This document shows, piece after piece, positions 1 through 5,632 of a stretch of DNA of 5,632 nt (positions within the stretch are counted from its first letter, which is position 1; the number at the start of each line of letters is the position of its first letter). Made by a program: the position numbers and the translations under genes. Location of the stretch: NCBI GenBank assembly GCA_013336205.1, contig JAAXUD010000215.1, forward strand, positions 1 through 5,632. The letters run 5' to 3'. The notes under the pieces are model-generated. The model was given only the letters and a program-made list of their open reading frames with translations, was not told the origin of the DNA and did not search any database. This stretch comes from Lentimicrobium sp. GTDB lineage: Bacteria > Bacteroidota > Bacteroidia > Bacteroidales > Lentimicrobiaceae.

Positions 1-1638
1 GGCGATAAAATCGGTAAAAGTGTTTTTCTTTTTGAGCAACTTGCCGTCTTCGTACCATTGCTCTCCCATGTCACTGCCACCCCTGATCTGGGCTATCGCA
101 AATACAAATCCCCGGTCAACCAGGCTGTAAAAAGAGGAGATAAAGTAAGCATCAGAACTGGCACCATAGGAACCGTAAGAATAAAGCAATGCCGGATTGC
201 TGCCATCTTTTTTCAGTGATTTTTTGTAAACCACCGACATCGGAACCTTCACCCCATCGGCCGCAGTAGCCCAAACGCGCTCCACCGTATAGTCATCGGG
301 ATTAAAACCACCGGGAATCTCCTGTTGTTTCAGCAAGGTGCTTTTATCGCTGTTCATATCATACTCAAACACACTTGAAGGCCGGTTTAAAGAGCTGTAA
401 CCATAACGCAGACTTGTGGCATTGTACTCCGGAGTACCGTTTAAGTAGGCTGTATAAACCGGTTCAGGAAAACTGATCGTATTCAGTTTGCCATCCTTCA
501 GACCAAGAACCCTGATTTCGTTCAGCCCGTTTGTGCGGATCTGGGCAGCCAGAAAGTCCTGAAAAAGCTCAAGTCCTTCAATTTTAGAGTTTTTATCATG
601 AGGAATAATTACTTTCCACGTTTTGCGGTCTTCATACCCTTTCAGCGGGGCCTCATAAACCATTGAATTCAGGTTTTCACGGTCTTTGTATTGGATGAAA
701 TACTTATCCTTGTGATGATAAACATGATATTCAACATCCTTAACGCGGGGAATAAACACTTTAAAAGTTCCTTCAGGCTCATTGGCCGGCAGATAGAGGT
801 ATTCTGAGGTTGTGAAACTGCCGGAAGAAATAAAGATAAAATCGTTTGTTTTACTCTTCTCAACATTCACAATAAACTGCTCATTGGGCTCTTCGAAAAC
901 CAGTGCATCAGGTGTGGTGGTTCCGATGGTATGGCGATAAACCCTGTAAGCCCTGAGGGCATCGTTGCCCACTGTGTAAAAAAGTGTTTTGCTGTCGTTG
1001 GCCCAGGCAAAGCCCTGAACTTTATCTATGCTGAGCGGCAAATCTTTACCGGAGGTGAGATCTTTTACCTTCAGCGTAAAATCAGCAAAGGAACCGGTTT
1101 CATTCGATACATACGCTACCAGGTTATTATCTGTACTTACATCGTATCCGGCAAAAATATAGGCCTGTTTTCCTTCTGCAAGCTTGTTTACATCAAAAAT
1201 CACTTCTTCCGGTGCCGACACATTTCCCTTTTTACGGCAATAGATGCGATATTGTTTTCCTTCTTCAGTGCGGGAATAATAATAAAACCCATTATCGAGC
1301 TGAGGCACTGTTTCATCGGTTTCTTTTATTCGGCCCTTCATCTCAGCAAAAAGCTTTTCCTGTAGCGAAATCGTTGATTTCATCACCGTATCACAATAAG
1401 CATTCTCAGCTTTCAGGTATTCAATCACTTCCGGGTTTGATTTTTCTTTTATCCAGAAGTAATTGTCGACGCGTTTGTTGCCGAATTCAGTGAATTCAGT
1501 TGGTTTAACCGCAGCTACCGGAGGGGCAGGAAAGTCGGTTTGAGTGGTTATTTTCATGGTGGTCTCTGTAGGTGTATTGCAAGCGGCCAGCCCTAAAGCA
1601 ATGGCAATCGCCTGAAGGATTCTGTTTCCCTTTAACAT
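1..1638 (-). CDS. ptrB: Oligopeptidase B-like serine peptidase (S9A), predicted lipoprotein, 3' end outside window
   Basis: Prolyl oligopeptidase-family enzyme; oligopeptidase B cleaves short peptides after Lys or Arg. The window holds 546 codons of an expected roughly 680-720. Residues 1-19 form a signal peptide (basic MLKGNR start, then a hydrophobic stretch) ending in a lipobox LAAC with Cys20. Residues about 45-440 are the N-terminal region including the beta-propeller. The alpha/beta-hydrolase domain begins near 450 and shows RVWATAADGVKVP (454-466), YSYGSYGAS (486-494) and GEQWYEDGKLLKKKNTF (525-541). These closely match E. coli PtrB as I remember it. The catalytic Ser (GGSAGG motif) should lie about 20 residues past the left edge, and the Asp and His further on, so activity cannot be judged. 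The start at 1638 is chosen because it gives a complete lipoprotein signal; an internal Met28 (1557-1555) would give a signal-less form. No Shine-Dalgarno is visible. The gene lies 112 bases downstream of rpoN on the same strand. The family call is firm; cleavage specificity is inferred. Confidence 0.9.
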   Translation of the reverse strand, partial: MLKGNRILQAIAIALGLAACNTPTETTMKITTQTDFPAPPVAAVKPTEFTEFGNKRVDNYFWIKEKSNPEVIEYLKAENAYCDTVMKSTISLQEKLFAEMKGRIKETDETVPQLDNGFYYYSRTEEGKQYRIYCRKKGNVSAPEEVIFDVNKLAEGKQAYIFAGYDVSTDNNLVAYVSNETGSFADFTLKVKDLTSGKDLPLSIDKVQGFAWANDSKTLFYTVGNDALRAYRVYRHTIGTTTPDALVFEEPNEQFIVNVEKSKTNDFIFISSGSFTTSEYLYLPANEPEGTFKVFIPRVKDVEYHVYHHKDKYFIQYKDRENLNSMVYEAPLKGYEDRKTWKVIIPHDKNSKIEGLELFQDFLAAQIRTNGLNEIRVLGLKDGKLNTISFPEPVYTAYLNGTPEYNATSLRYGYSSLNRPSSVFEYDMNSDKSTLLKQQEIPGGFNPDDYTVERVWATAADGVKVPMSVVYKKSLKKDGSNPALLYSYGSYGASSDAYFISSFYSLVDRGFVFAIAQIRGGSDMGEQWYEDGKLLKKKNTFTDFIA

Positions 1639-1663
1639 AAAACTATAGGTTAAAATTAAGGAG

Positions 1664-1671
1664 TAAAAGTA
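1664..1671 (-). promoter_or_regulatory. Possible -7 box for the oligopeptidase gene
   Basis: On the minus strand this reads TACTTTTA, seven of eight matches to the Bacteroidetes -7 consensus TAnnTTTG. It lies 25 bases before the start codon. No convincing -33 TTTG is present at the usual 19-21 base spacing, and the surroundings are very T-rich, so a chance match is possible. Confidence 0.25.
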
Positions 1672-1700
1672 AAAATAAAAACGTCTGTGTGGAACGCAGA
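1671..1700 (-). terminator. Weak hairpin with T-rich tail after rpoN
   Basis: On the minus strand TCTGCG (1700-1695) faces CACAGA (1689-1684) across a 5-base loop, with one C-A mismatch in the 6-base stem. Two bases later comes TTTTTATTTTT (1681-1671). The position, 51 bases after the rpoN stop, and the T-rich tail suit an intrinsic terminator. The short imperfect stem would be leaky at best, so some readthrough from rpoN into the oligopeptidase gene is plausible. Confidence 0.35.
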
Positions 1701-1750
1701 TTTCAGGCTCCTGTCAGAAGTTGATAAATCAGAAGAAAATATTTAAAGTA

Positions 1751-3217
1751 TTAAAGTTCTTTTCTAAGCCTGGCCACCGGTATATTCAATTGTTCCCGGT
1801 ATTTGGCCACGGTGCGGCGGGCGATGTTGTAGCCTTTTTCTTTCAGGATGTCGGTCAATTGCTCATCAGTAAGCGGTTTACCTTTTTCTTCGGCGGTGAT
1901 ACAATCGGAAAGGATTTTTTTAATCTCACGGGTAGAAACCTCTTCGCCGGAGTCGGTTTGCATCGATTCGGAAAAGAAACTCTTCAGCAGAAAAGTGCCA
2001 TAAGGTGTTTGCACGTATTTTGAGTTGGCTACACGCGAAATTGTCGAAATATCAAGCCCGACAATTTCAGCGATGTCCTTCAGGATCATCGGCCGCAGCT
2101 TGGTTTCGTCACCGGTAAGAAAGTACTCATGCTGGTAATCCATGATGGCTTCCATGGTCACATACAGCGTATTTTGCCGTTGCTTGATGGCATCAATAAA
2201 CCACCGGGCTGAATCTATTTTCTGCCTGATAAACATCACCGCCTCTTTTTGAGTGCTGCTTTTCGATTTGCTTTCGGCATAGGTCTCAAGCATATCCACA
2301 TAGGTGCGGCTCAGCCTTAACTCGGGCATGTTGCGCGAATTTACCTGAAGTTCCAGCTCTTCATCTTTGTTATAGATGAAGAAATCGGGCATGATGTAAT
2401 GATTGGAGCGAGCCGTATCACCCATGGAATTGCCCGGTTTGGGATTGAGTTTGAGTATCTCATTCACTGCATCGCGCAATTCTTCTTCACTAACCCTGGC
2501 TTTTTTTGAGATTTTATCGTAATGCTTTTTGGTGAGTTCATCAAAATAGCGTTCGATCAGCAATATGGCGAGTTGTGTTGCTGCGGTGGCTGGTTCCTGC
2601 CGACGCAACTGAATCAGCAGACATTCCCGCAAATCACGGGCCCCAATTCCCGGTGGGTCAAATTCCTGAACCACTTTCAGCATCTCACCCAGCTCTTCGG
2701 GTGTAGTAATAATGTTTTGGGTAAATGCCAGATCGTCAACCATGGCACTGAGGTTACGGTTAAGATAGCCGGAATCGTCAAGGTTGCCGATAATGCAGCT
2801 GGCAATCTGAACCTGGCGATCGTCGAGCTTGCGAAGTCCAAGCTGTGAGATCATCATCTCCTGGGCACTTATTCCGGAAGCATAGGGTATGTCGCGATGC
2901 TCATCATCGGCACTGCTGTTATTGGCATTCAGCCGATAAGCCGGGATATCGTCATCGTCGAGATAATCTGTAATATCAAAATCATCGCGTTCACGCTCCA
3001 GTTCATCAACCGGATCGGGTTCTGTATCAGATACCTGTTCGTTAATTTCACCGTCAGATTCGGGATCGCCGCCATCTTCAAGTGCCGGATTCTCTTCAAT
3101 TTCCTGCTTAATCCGCTGTTCAAGGGCAATCGAAGGAATCTGCAGCAACTTCATAAGCAGAATCTGCTGCGGCGACAGTTTCTGTAAAAGCTTCTGTTGT
3201 AATTTCTGGGTTAACAT
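1751..3217 (-). CDS. rpoN: RNA polymerase sigma-54 factor
   Basis: Alternative sigma factor that directs core RNA polymerase to -24/-12 promoters and needs an AAA+ activator for open-complex formation. It is complete at 488 residues, close to the E. coli length of about 477. Region I (1 to about 47) is Gln/Leu-rich with repeated LxxxLQ-type spacing (QKLSPQQILLMKLLQIP). Region II (about 46-112) is strongly acidic, with DDDD at 87-90. The core-binding part carries FDPPGIGARDLRECL (186-200) and LNPKPG (257-262). The DNA-binding part has the -12-recognition helix-turn-helix region, RPMILKDIAEIVGLDISTIS (375-394), running on to SFFS. The RpoN box ARRTVAKYRE (466-475), which reads the -24 element, is intact. 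The start at 3217 has AAGGAG five bases upstream and places region I at the N-terminus as expected. The gene lies 173 bases after asnS and is probably transcribed separately. No sigma-54 activator gene is in the window, so its regulon cannot be inferred. Confidence 0.98.
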   Translation of the reverse strand: MLTQKLQQKLLQKLSPQQILLMKLLQIPSIALEQRIKQEIEENPALEDGGDPESDGEINEQVSDTEPDPVDELERERDDFDITDYLDDDDIPAYRLNANNSSADDEHRDIPYASGISAQEMMISQLGLRKLDDRQVQIASCIIGNLDDSGYLNRNLSAMVDDLAFTQNIITTPEELGEMLKVVQEFDPPGIGARDLRECLLIQLRRQEPATAATQLAILLIERYFDELTKKHYDKISKKARVSEEELRDAVNEILKLNPKPGNSMGDTARSNHYIMPDFFIYNKDEELELQVNSRNMPELRLSRTYVDMLETYAESKSKSSTQKEAVMFIRQKIDSARWFIDAIKQRQNTLYVTMEAIMDYQHEYFLTGDETKLRPMILKDIAEIVGLDISTISRVANSKYVQTPYGTFLLKSFFSESMQTDSGEEVSTREIKKILSDCITAEEKGKPLTDEQLTDILKEKGYNIARRTVAKYREQLNIPVARLRKEL

Positions 3218-3222
3218 ACAAA

Positions 3223-3228
3223 CTCCTT
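3223..3228 (-). promoter_or_regulatory. Shine-Dalgarno of rpoN
   Basis: The minus strand reads AAGGAG followed by five bases (TTTGT) and the rpoN ATG. This is a near-ideal Shine-Dalgarno at a workable spacing. It stands out because the other three genes here have none, which is usual in Bacteroidetes. It supports the chosen rpoN start. Confidence 0.7.
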
Positions 3229-3242
3229 GTTAAAATCAACTG

Positions 3243-3250
3243 CGAATATA
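3243..3250 (-). promoter_or_regulatory. Candidate -7 box of the rpoN promoter
   Basis: The minus strand reads TATATTCG, seven of eight matches to TAnnTTTG, and lies 25 bases before the rpoN start codon, just after a probable asnS terminator. No clear TTTG is found at the -33 position, so support rests on the -7 match and the location. Transcription would begin near 3238, giving a leader of about 20 bases that includes the Shine-Dalgarno. Confidence 0.4.
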
Positions 3251-3263
3251 CCGGCAAGTTACG

Positions 3264-3315
3264 AAAAACCCACCTGATTGAATAACGTTTTTGTTGTTAT
3301 TTTATTGAAATCAGG
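3264..3315 (-). terminator. Probable intrinsic terminator of asnS
   Basis: On the minus strand CCTGATT (3315-3309) pairs perfectly with AATCAGG (3279-3273), and inside it AATAAC (3301-3296) pairs with GTTATT (3286-3281) around a 9-base loop. An asymmetric internal loop (7 bases against 1) separates the two helices. The closing GG is followed by TGGG and then TTTTT (3268-3264). The T-run lies only on the minus-strand side, so the element is oriented to stop asnS transcription 76 or more bases after its stop codon. The AT-rich inner helix makes it moderate rather than strong. Confidence 0.55.
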
Positions 3316-3390
3316 CTTCACTTTGTCAGTCCTGGTTTGTATTTATAAGTTTCGCTTTAAAATGTAACTGCTTCCGGCCCTTTTGCGTCA

Positions 3391-4797
3391 TTAAAATTCT
3401 GCATTCTGCGGTGTACGCGGAAATGGAATCACATCACGGATGTTGGCCATCCCTGTAACAAAGAGGATAAGCCGCTCAAAGCCAAGGCCAAAACCTGCAT
3501 GTGGCGCTGTTCCGTACTTCCGGGTATCAAGGTACCACCAGATATCCTTTTCGGGAATATGCATCTCGTTGCAACGGGCTACCAGTTTTTCCAGCACTTC
3601 TTCGCGCTGAGAACCACCAATAATTTCACCTATTCGGGGGAAAAGAACATCCATTGCCCTTACAGTTTTACCGTCGTCGTTTTGCTTCATGTAAAAAGCC
3701 TTGATGTGCTTTGGATAATCTGTGAGGATTACCGGGCGCTCGAAATGCTTTTCAACAAGATAGCGTTCATGCTCGCTCTGAAGATCAGTTCCCCAGTCAA
3801 CCGGGTATTCAAACTTCTGTCCCGAGGCCTTCAGAATTTCGACAGCTTCGGTGTAGGTCAGCCGTTTAAAATCGTTGTTAACCACAAACTTCAGGCGTTC
3901 TATCAATTCATTGTCGTACATTTTATTCAGGAATTCCAGGTCGTCGAGGCAGTTTTCAAGTGCATAGCTGACAAGGTATTTCAGAAAGTCCTCGGCAAGG
4001 TCCATGTTATCGACAATGTCATAAAATGCCATTTCTGGTTCAATCATCCAGAATTCGGCCAGGTGGCGGGGTGTATTCGAGTTTTCAGCCCTGAAAGTTG
4101 GCCCGAAAGTGTAGATATTCGACAAGGCCATTGCACCCAATTCGCCTTCAAGTTGCCCTGAAACAGTGAGATTGGTGGCTTTACCAAAGAAATCCTGGCT
4201 ATAGTCTACTGTACCGGCCTCGGTCAACGGTGGATTTATCGGATCGAGGGTGGTAACCCTGAACATGGCCCCGGCACCTTCTGCATCTGAACCGGTAACT
4301 ATCGGTGTATGAAGATAATAAAATCCGTTGTCATTAAAATATTTGTGAATGCCGAACGCCATGGCATGTCGGATGCGCAGCACTGCACCAAATGTATTGG
4401 TCCGGGGCCTCAGGTGGGCAATTTCACGCAAAAATTCAAGGGTATGGCCTTTTTTCTGCAGTGGATAAGTTTCTGCATCTGCTGTCCCGTAGACCTCAAT
4501 CTCTTTCGCCTGAACTTCTACCGCCTGGCCCTGACCCGGCGATTCGACCAAAATTCCGTTGACTGAAATACAGGCACCGGTGGTAATCAGTTTCATGGTT
4601 GCTTCATCGAAAGCAGCCAGATCAACCACTACCTGAATGCTGTGAATAATGGAACCATCGTTCAGTGCAATAAAGGCTACGTTCTTATTTCCACGCTTGG
4701 TACGTACCCAACCTTTAAGGTTAACCATATTCCCTGCGCCAATCTGATCCCAGTGGCGAAGTACTTCAGCAATTTTTGTTCGTTTGAGCGATTCCAT
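3391..4797 (-). CDS. asnS: Asparaginyl-tRNA synthetase
   Basis: Cytoplasmic class IIb aminoacyl-tRNA synthetase that activates asparagine with ATP and charges tRNA-Asn. It is complete at 468 residues, matching the E. coli enzyme at about 466. The OB-fold anticodon-binding domain spans about 24-105 ([20 protein letters not shown]). The catalytic domain follows, with the AsnRS-typical stretch [17 protein letters not shown] (170-186) and SGQLEGE (213-219). Motif 2 is [20 protein letters not shown] (235-254, Arg236 and Glu238). [10 protein letters not shown] occupies 390-399, and motif 3 is GFGLGFERL (435-443, Arg442). The C-terminus, [11 protein letters not shown], is nearly the same as E. coli. 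These motifs separate it from AspRS, which in bacteria is longer. Its presence implies direct asparagine charging, rather than sole reliance on the amidotransferase route. The start at 4797 is the normal family N-terminus; only an A-rich leader precedes it, with no Shine-Dalgarno. It is divergent from the DAHP synthase gene. Confidence 0.98.
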   Translation of the reverse strand: MESLKRTKIAEVLRHWDQIGAGNMVNLKGWVRTKRGNKNVAFIALNDGSIIHSIQVVVDLAAFDEATMKLITTGACISVNGILVESPGQGQAVEVQAKEIEVYGTADAETYPLQKKGHTLEFLREIAHLRPRTNTFGAVLRIRHAMAFGIHKYFNDNGFYYLHTPIVTGSDAEGAGAMFRVTTLDPINPPLTEAGTVDYSQDFFGKATNLTVSGQLEGELGAMALSNIYTFGPTFRAENSNTPRHLAEFWMIEPEMAFYDIVDNMDLAEDFLKYLVSYALENCLDDLEFLNKMYDNELIERLKFVVNNDFKRLTYTEAVEILKASGQKFEYPVDWGTDLQSEHERYLVEKHFERPVILTDYPKHIKAFYMKQNDDGKTVRAMDVLFPRIGEIIGGSQREEVLEKLVARCNEMHIPEKDIWWYLDTRKYGTAPHAGFGLGFERLILFVTGMANIRDVIPFPRTPQNAEF

Positions 4798-4819
4798 TAT
4801 TCTTTTTAAAATTGATTTC

Positions 4820-4827
4820 CAAAACTA
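4820..4827 (-). promoter_or_regulatory. Candidate asnS promoter, proximal -7 box
   Basis: The minus strand reads TAGTTTTG, a perfect match to TAnnTTTG, 22 bases upstream of the asnS start codon. There is no -33 TTTG at 19-21 bases; a TTG is present but only 10 bases away. If used, transcription would start near 4815 and the inverted repeat at 4839-4854 would lie in the spacer of this promoter. Confidence 0.45.
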
Positions 4828-4838
4828 TAAGATTTCGC

Positions 4839-4854
4839 AACCTCTATTGAGGTT
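4839..4854. repeat. Perfect inverted repeat in the asnS upstream region
   Basis: AACCTC, a 4-base spacer TATT, then GAGGTT: a perfect 6-base dyad. It lies between the two asnS -7 boxes. It could be a repressor half-site pair or, in RNA, a small hairpin at the start of the longer asnS leader. No long T-run follows on either strand, so it is not a terminator. The role is unknown. Confidence 0.45.
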
Positions 4855-4865
4855 CAAAGATGTGG

Positions 4866-4896
4866 CAAAGTTATGAAATTTCCGGGAGTCGTGAAA
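4866..4896 (-). promoter_or_regulatory. Candidate asnS promoter, distal
   Basis: The minus strand has TTTC (4896-4893), a 19-base spacer and TAACTTTG (4873-4866). The second element is a perfect TAnnTTTG and the first is three of four to the -33 TTTG, at the right spacing. Transcription would start near 4860, giving an asnS leader of about 60 bases that begins just before the inverted repeat. It has the better-formed pair of elements of the two asnS candidates. Confidence 0.5.
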
Positions 4897-4968
4897 GTGC
4901 CGTGTGGTTTATGGAAGGCCACGATTCTAAAAACGAAATAGTACAGGCACGATAACAGGGAGATTTAC

Positions 4969-4976
4969 TACTTTTG
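4969..4976 (+). promoter_or_regulatory. Candidate -7 box of the DAHP synthase promoter
   Basis: TACTTTTG matches TAnnTTTG perfectly and ends 13 bases before the start codon of the DAHP synthase gene. A -33 TTTG is not evident near 4945-4948. Transcription would start around 4981-4983, leaving a leader of only about 7-9 bases. Confidence 0.5.
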
Positions 4977-4989
4977 TCAAAAATAGCCA

Positions 4990-5632
4990 ATGGACTTTCA
5001 ACCACTACCATCCTGGATTCCGGGCAGTATCAAACCTCTGGTAATTGCAGGCCCCTGCAGCGCCGAATCAGAGGAACAGGTGTTGCGGACTGCCCATGCG
5101 GTAAAAGGGATTGCCCAGGTTAAGGTCTTCAGAGCTGGTATCTGGAAACCCCGCACCCGCCCCGGTTCTTTCGAAGGTGTTGGTGCAGAAGGACTGACCT
5201 GGCTTCAGCGCGTAAAAACAGAAACCGGACTGCTTACTACCGTTGAAGTGGCCAAACCTCATCATGTTGAGGAGGCACTGAAGCATGGCATCGATATACT
5301 TTGGATTGGTGCCCGGACGGTGGTAAATCCATTTTCGATGCAGGAACTATCAGAAAGCCTTACTGGTGTTGATATTCCTGTTATGATCAAGAATCCGGTT
5401 AATCCCGACCTCAAACTCTGGATTGGAGCCATTGAGCGGCTTTATAAAAACGGCATTCATCGCATAGCCGCTATTCACCGGGGTTTTTACCAGTATGAGA
5501 AAACGCAGTACCGGAATGTTCCGCAATGGGAAATTCCGATTGAACTGATGCGGCAGTTGCCGGGTCTGCCTTTGCTCTGCGACCCAAGCCACATCGGAGG
5601 AAACCGAAAACTGATACAACAGATTTCACAAC
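4990..5632 (+). CDS. 3-deoxy-7-phosphoheptulonate (DAHP) synthase, probably fused to chorismate mutase; 3' end outside window
   Basis: Catalyses the first shikimate-pathway step, condensing phosphoenolpyruvate and erythrose 4-phosphate to DAHP. The window holds 214 codons of the TIM barrel. Visible motifs are AGPCSAES (20-27, Cys23 the likely metal ligand), KPRTRP (53-58, erythrose 4-phosphate binding), WIGARTVVNPF (105-115), KNPVNPDL (134-141), IHRGF (162-166) and CDPSHIGG (197-204, His201 the likely second metal ligand). The remaining ligands, Glu and Asp, lie past the edge. There is no N-terminal regulatory domain: the barrel begins at once, as in KDO8P-synthase-like type I-beta enzymes. 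Close relatives in Bacteroidetes carry a C-terminal chorismate mutase domain; that fusion is expected here but not seen. The start at 4990 is forced by an in-frame TAG at 4984-4986. No Shine-Dalgarno is present. Symbols vary (aroF, aroG or aroA), so none is given. Divergent from asnS; it may head an aromatic amino acid operon to the right. Confidence 0.93.
   Translation, partial: MDFQPLPSWIPGSIKPLVIAGPCSAESEEQVLRTAHAVKGIAQVKVFRAGIWKPRTRPGSFEGVGAEGLTWLQRVKTETGLLTTVEVAKPHHVEEALKHGIDILWIGARTVVNPFSMQELSESLTGVDIPVMIKNPVNPDLKLWIGAIERLYKNGIHRIAAIHRGFYQYEKTQYRNVPQWEIPIELMRQLPGLPLLCDPSHIGGNRKLIQQISQ

Noticed and set aside
931..1365. Plus-strand open frame of about 144 codons
   Set aside because: It lies wholly antisense to the oligopeptidase B coding region, whose residues match a known family throughout. 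The plus-strand product resembles nothing I recognise.
1480..1500. Tandem GAATTCAGT-type repeat encoding TEFTEF
   Set aside because: Only two short copies inside coding sequence; it reads as chance, not as a repeat element.
3499..4161. Plus-strand open frame of about 220 codons
   Set aside because: It is antisense to conserved asnS motifs, including motif 2. Long antisense frames are common opposite a real gene; there is no independent support.
4904..4922. GTGG...CCAC inverted repeat upstream of DAHP synthase
   Set aside because: A 4-base stem with an 11-base loop and no T-run is too weak to call a structure.
4945..4951. AGGCACG, resembling the -24 half of a sigma-54 promoter (TGGCACG), upstream of DAHP synthase
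   Set aside because: The -12 half should read TTGC four bases later; the sequence there is CAGG. Without the invariant GC of the -12 element it is not a sigma-54 promoter.
5068..5619. Two minus-strand open frames (5068-5286 and 5350-5619)
   Set aside because: Both are antisense to the conserved DAHP synthase motifs and have no recognisable domains.

Overview
The window looks like ordinary chromosomal DNA from a Bacteroidetes bacterium, probably of the order Bacteroidales. The protein sequences read as that phylum, especially the DAHP synthase. Three of the four start codons lack a Shine-Dalgarno sequence, and the intergenic regions carry TAnnTTTG-type -7 elements, the hallmark of the Bacteroidetes primary sigma factor. 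The genus cannot be fixed from this sequence alone.

Layout. Three genes lie head to tail on the minus strand. In transcription order they are asnS (asparaginyl-tRNA synthetase, complete, 4797 to 3391), rpoN (sigma-54, complete, 3217 to 1751) and a ptrB-like oligopeptidase B (start at 1638, running off the left edge before its catalytic serine). A fourth gene, DAHP synthase, is divergent from asnS. It starts at 4990 on the plus strand and runs off the right edge; in this phylum the protein usually carries a C-terminal chorismate mutase domain, which would lie outside the window. The intergenic gaps are 112, 173 and 192 bases. No gene-free stretch exceeds 300 bases, and no RNA gene, insertion sequence, CRISPR array or integration site was seen.

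Regulation. The 173-base asnS-rpoN gap holds a hairpin followed by a T-run and then a -7-like box, which suggests asnS is terminated and rpoN has its own promoter. The 112-base rpoN-ptrB gap has a weaker hairpin with a T-rich tail. The asnS/DAHP-synthase gap has one perfect TAnnTTTG box facing DAHP synthase and two facing asnS. A perfect 6-base inverted repeat sits between the two asnS boxes.

How the genes relate. They are housekeeping functions (tRNA charging, alternative transcription initiation, peptide hydrolysis, entry to the shikimate pathway) and do not form one pathway. I found no sign of a novel system. The most interesting details are the lipoprotein signal on an oligopeptidase B, the almost absent predicted 5' leader of the DAHP synthase, the rare Shine-Dalgarno in front of rpoN, and the inverted repeat in the divergent promoter region.
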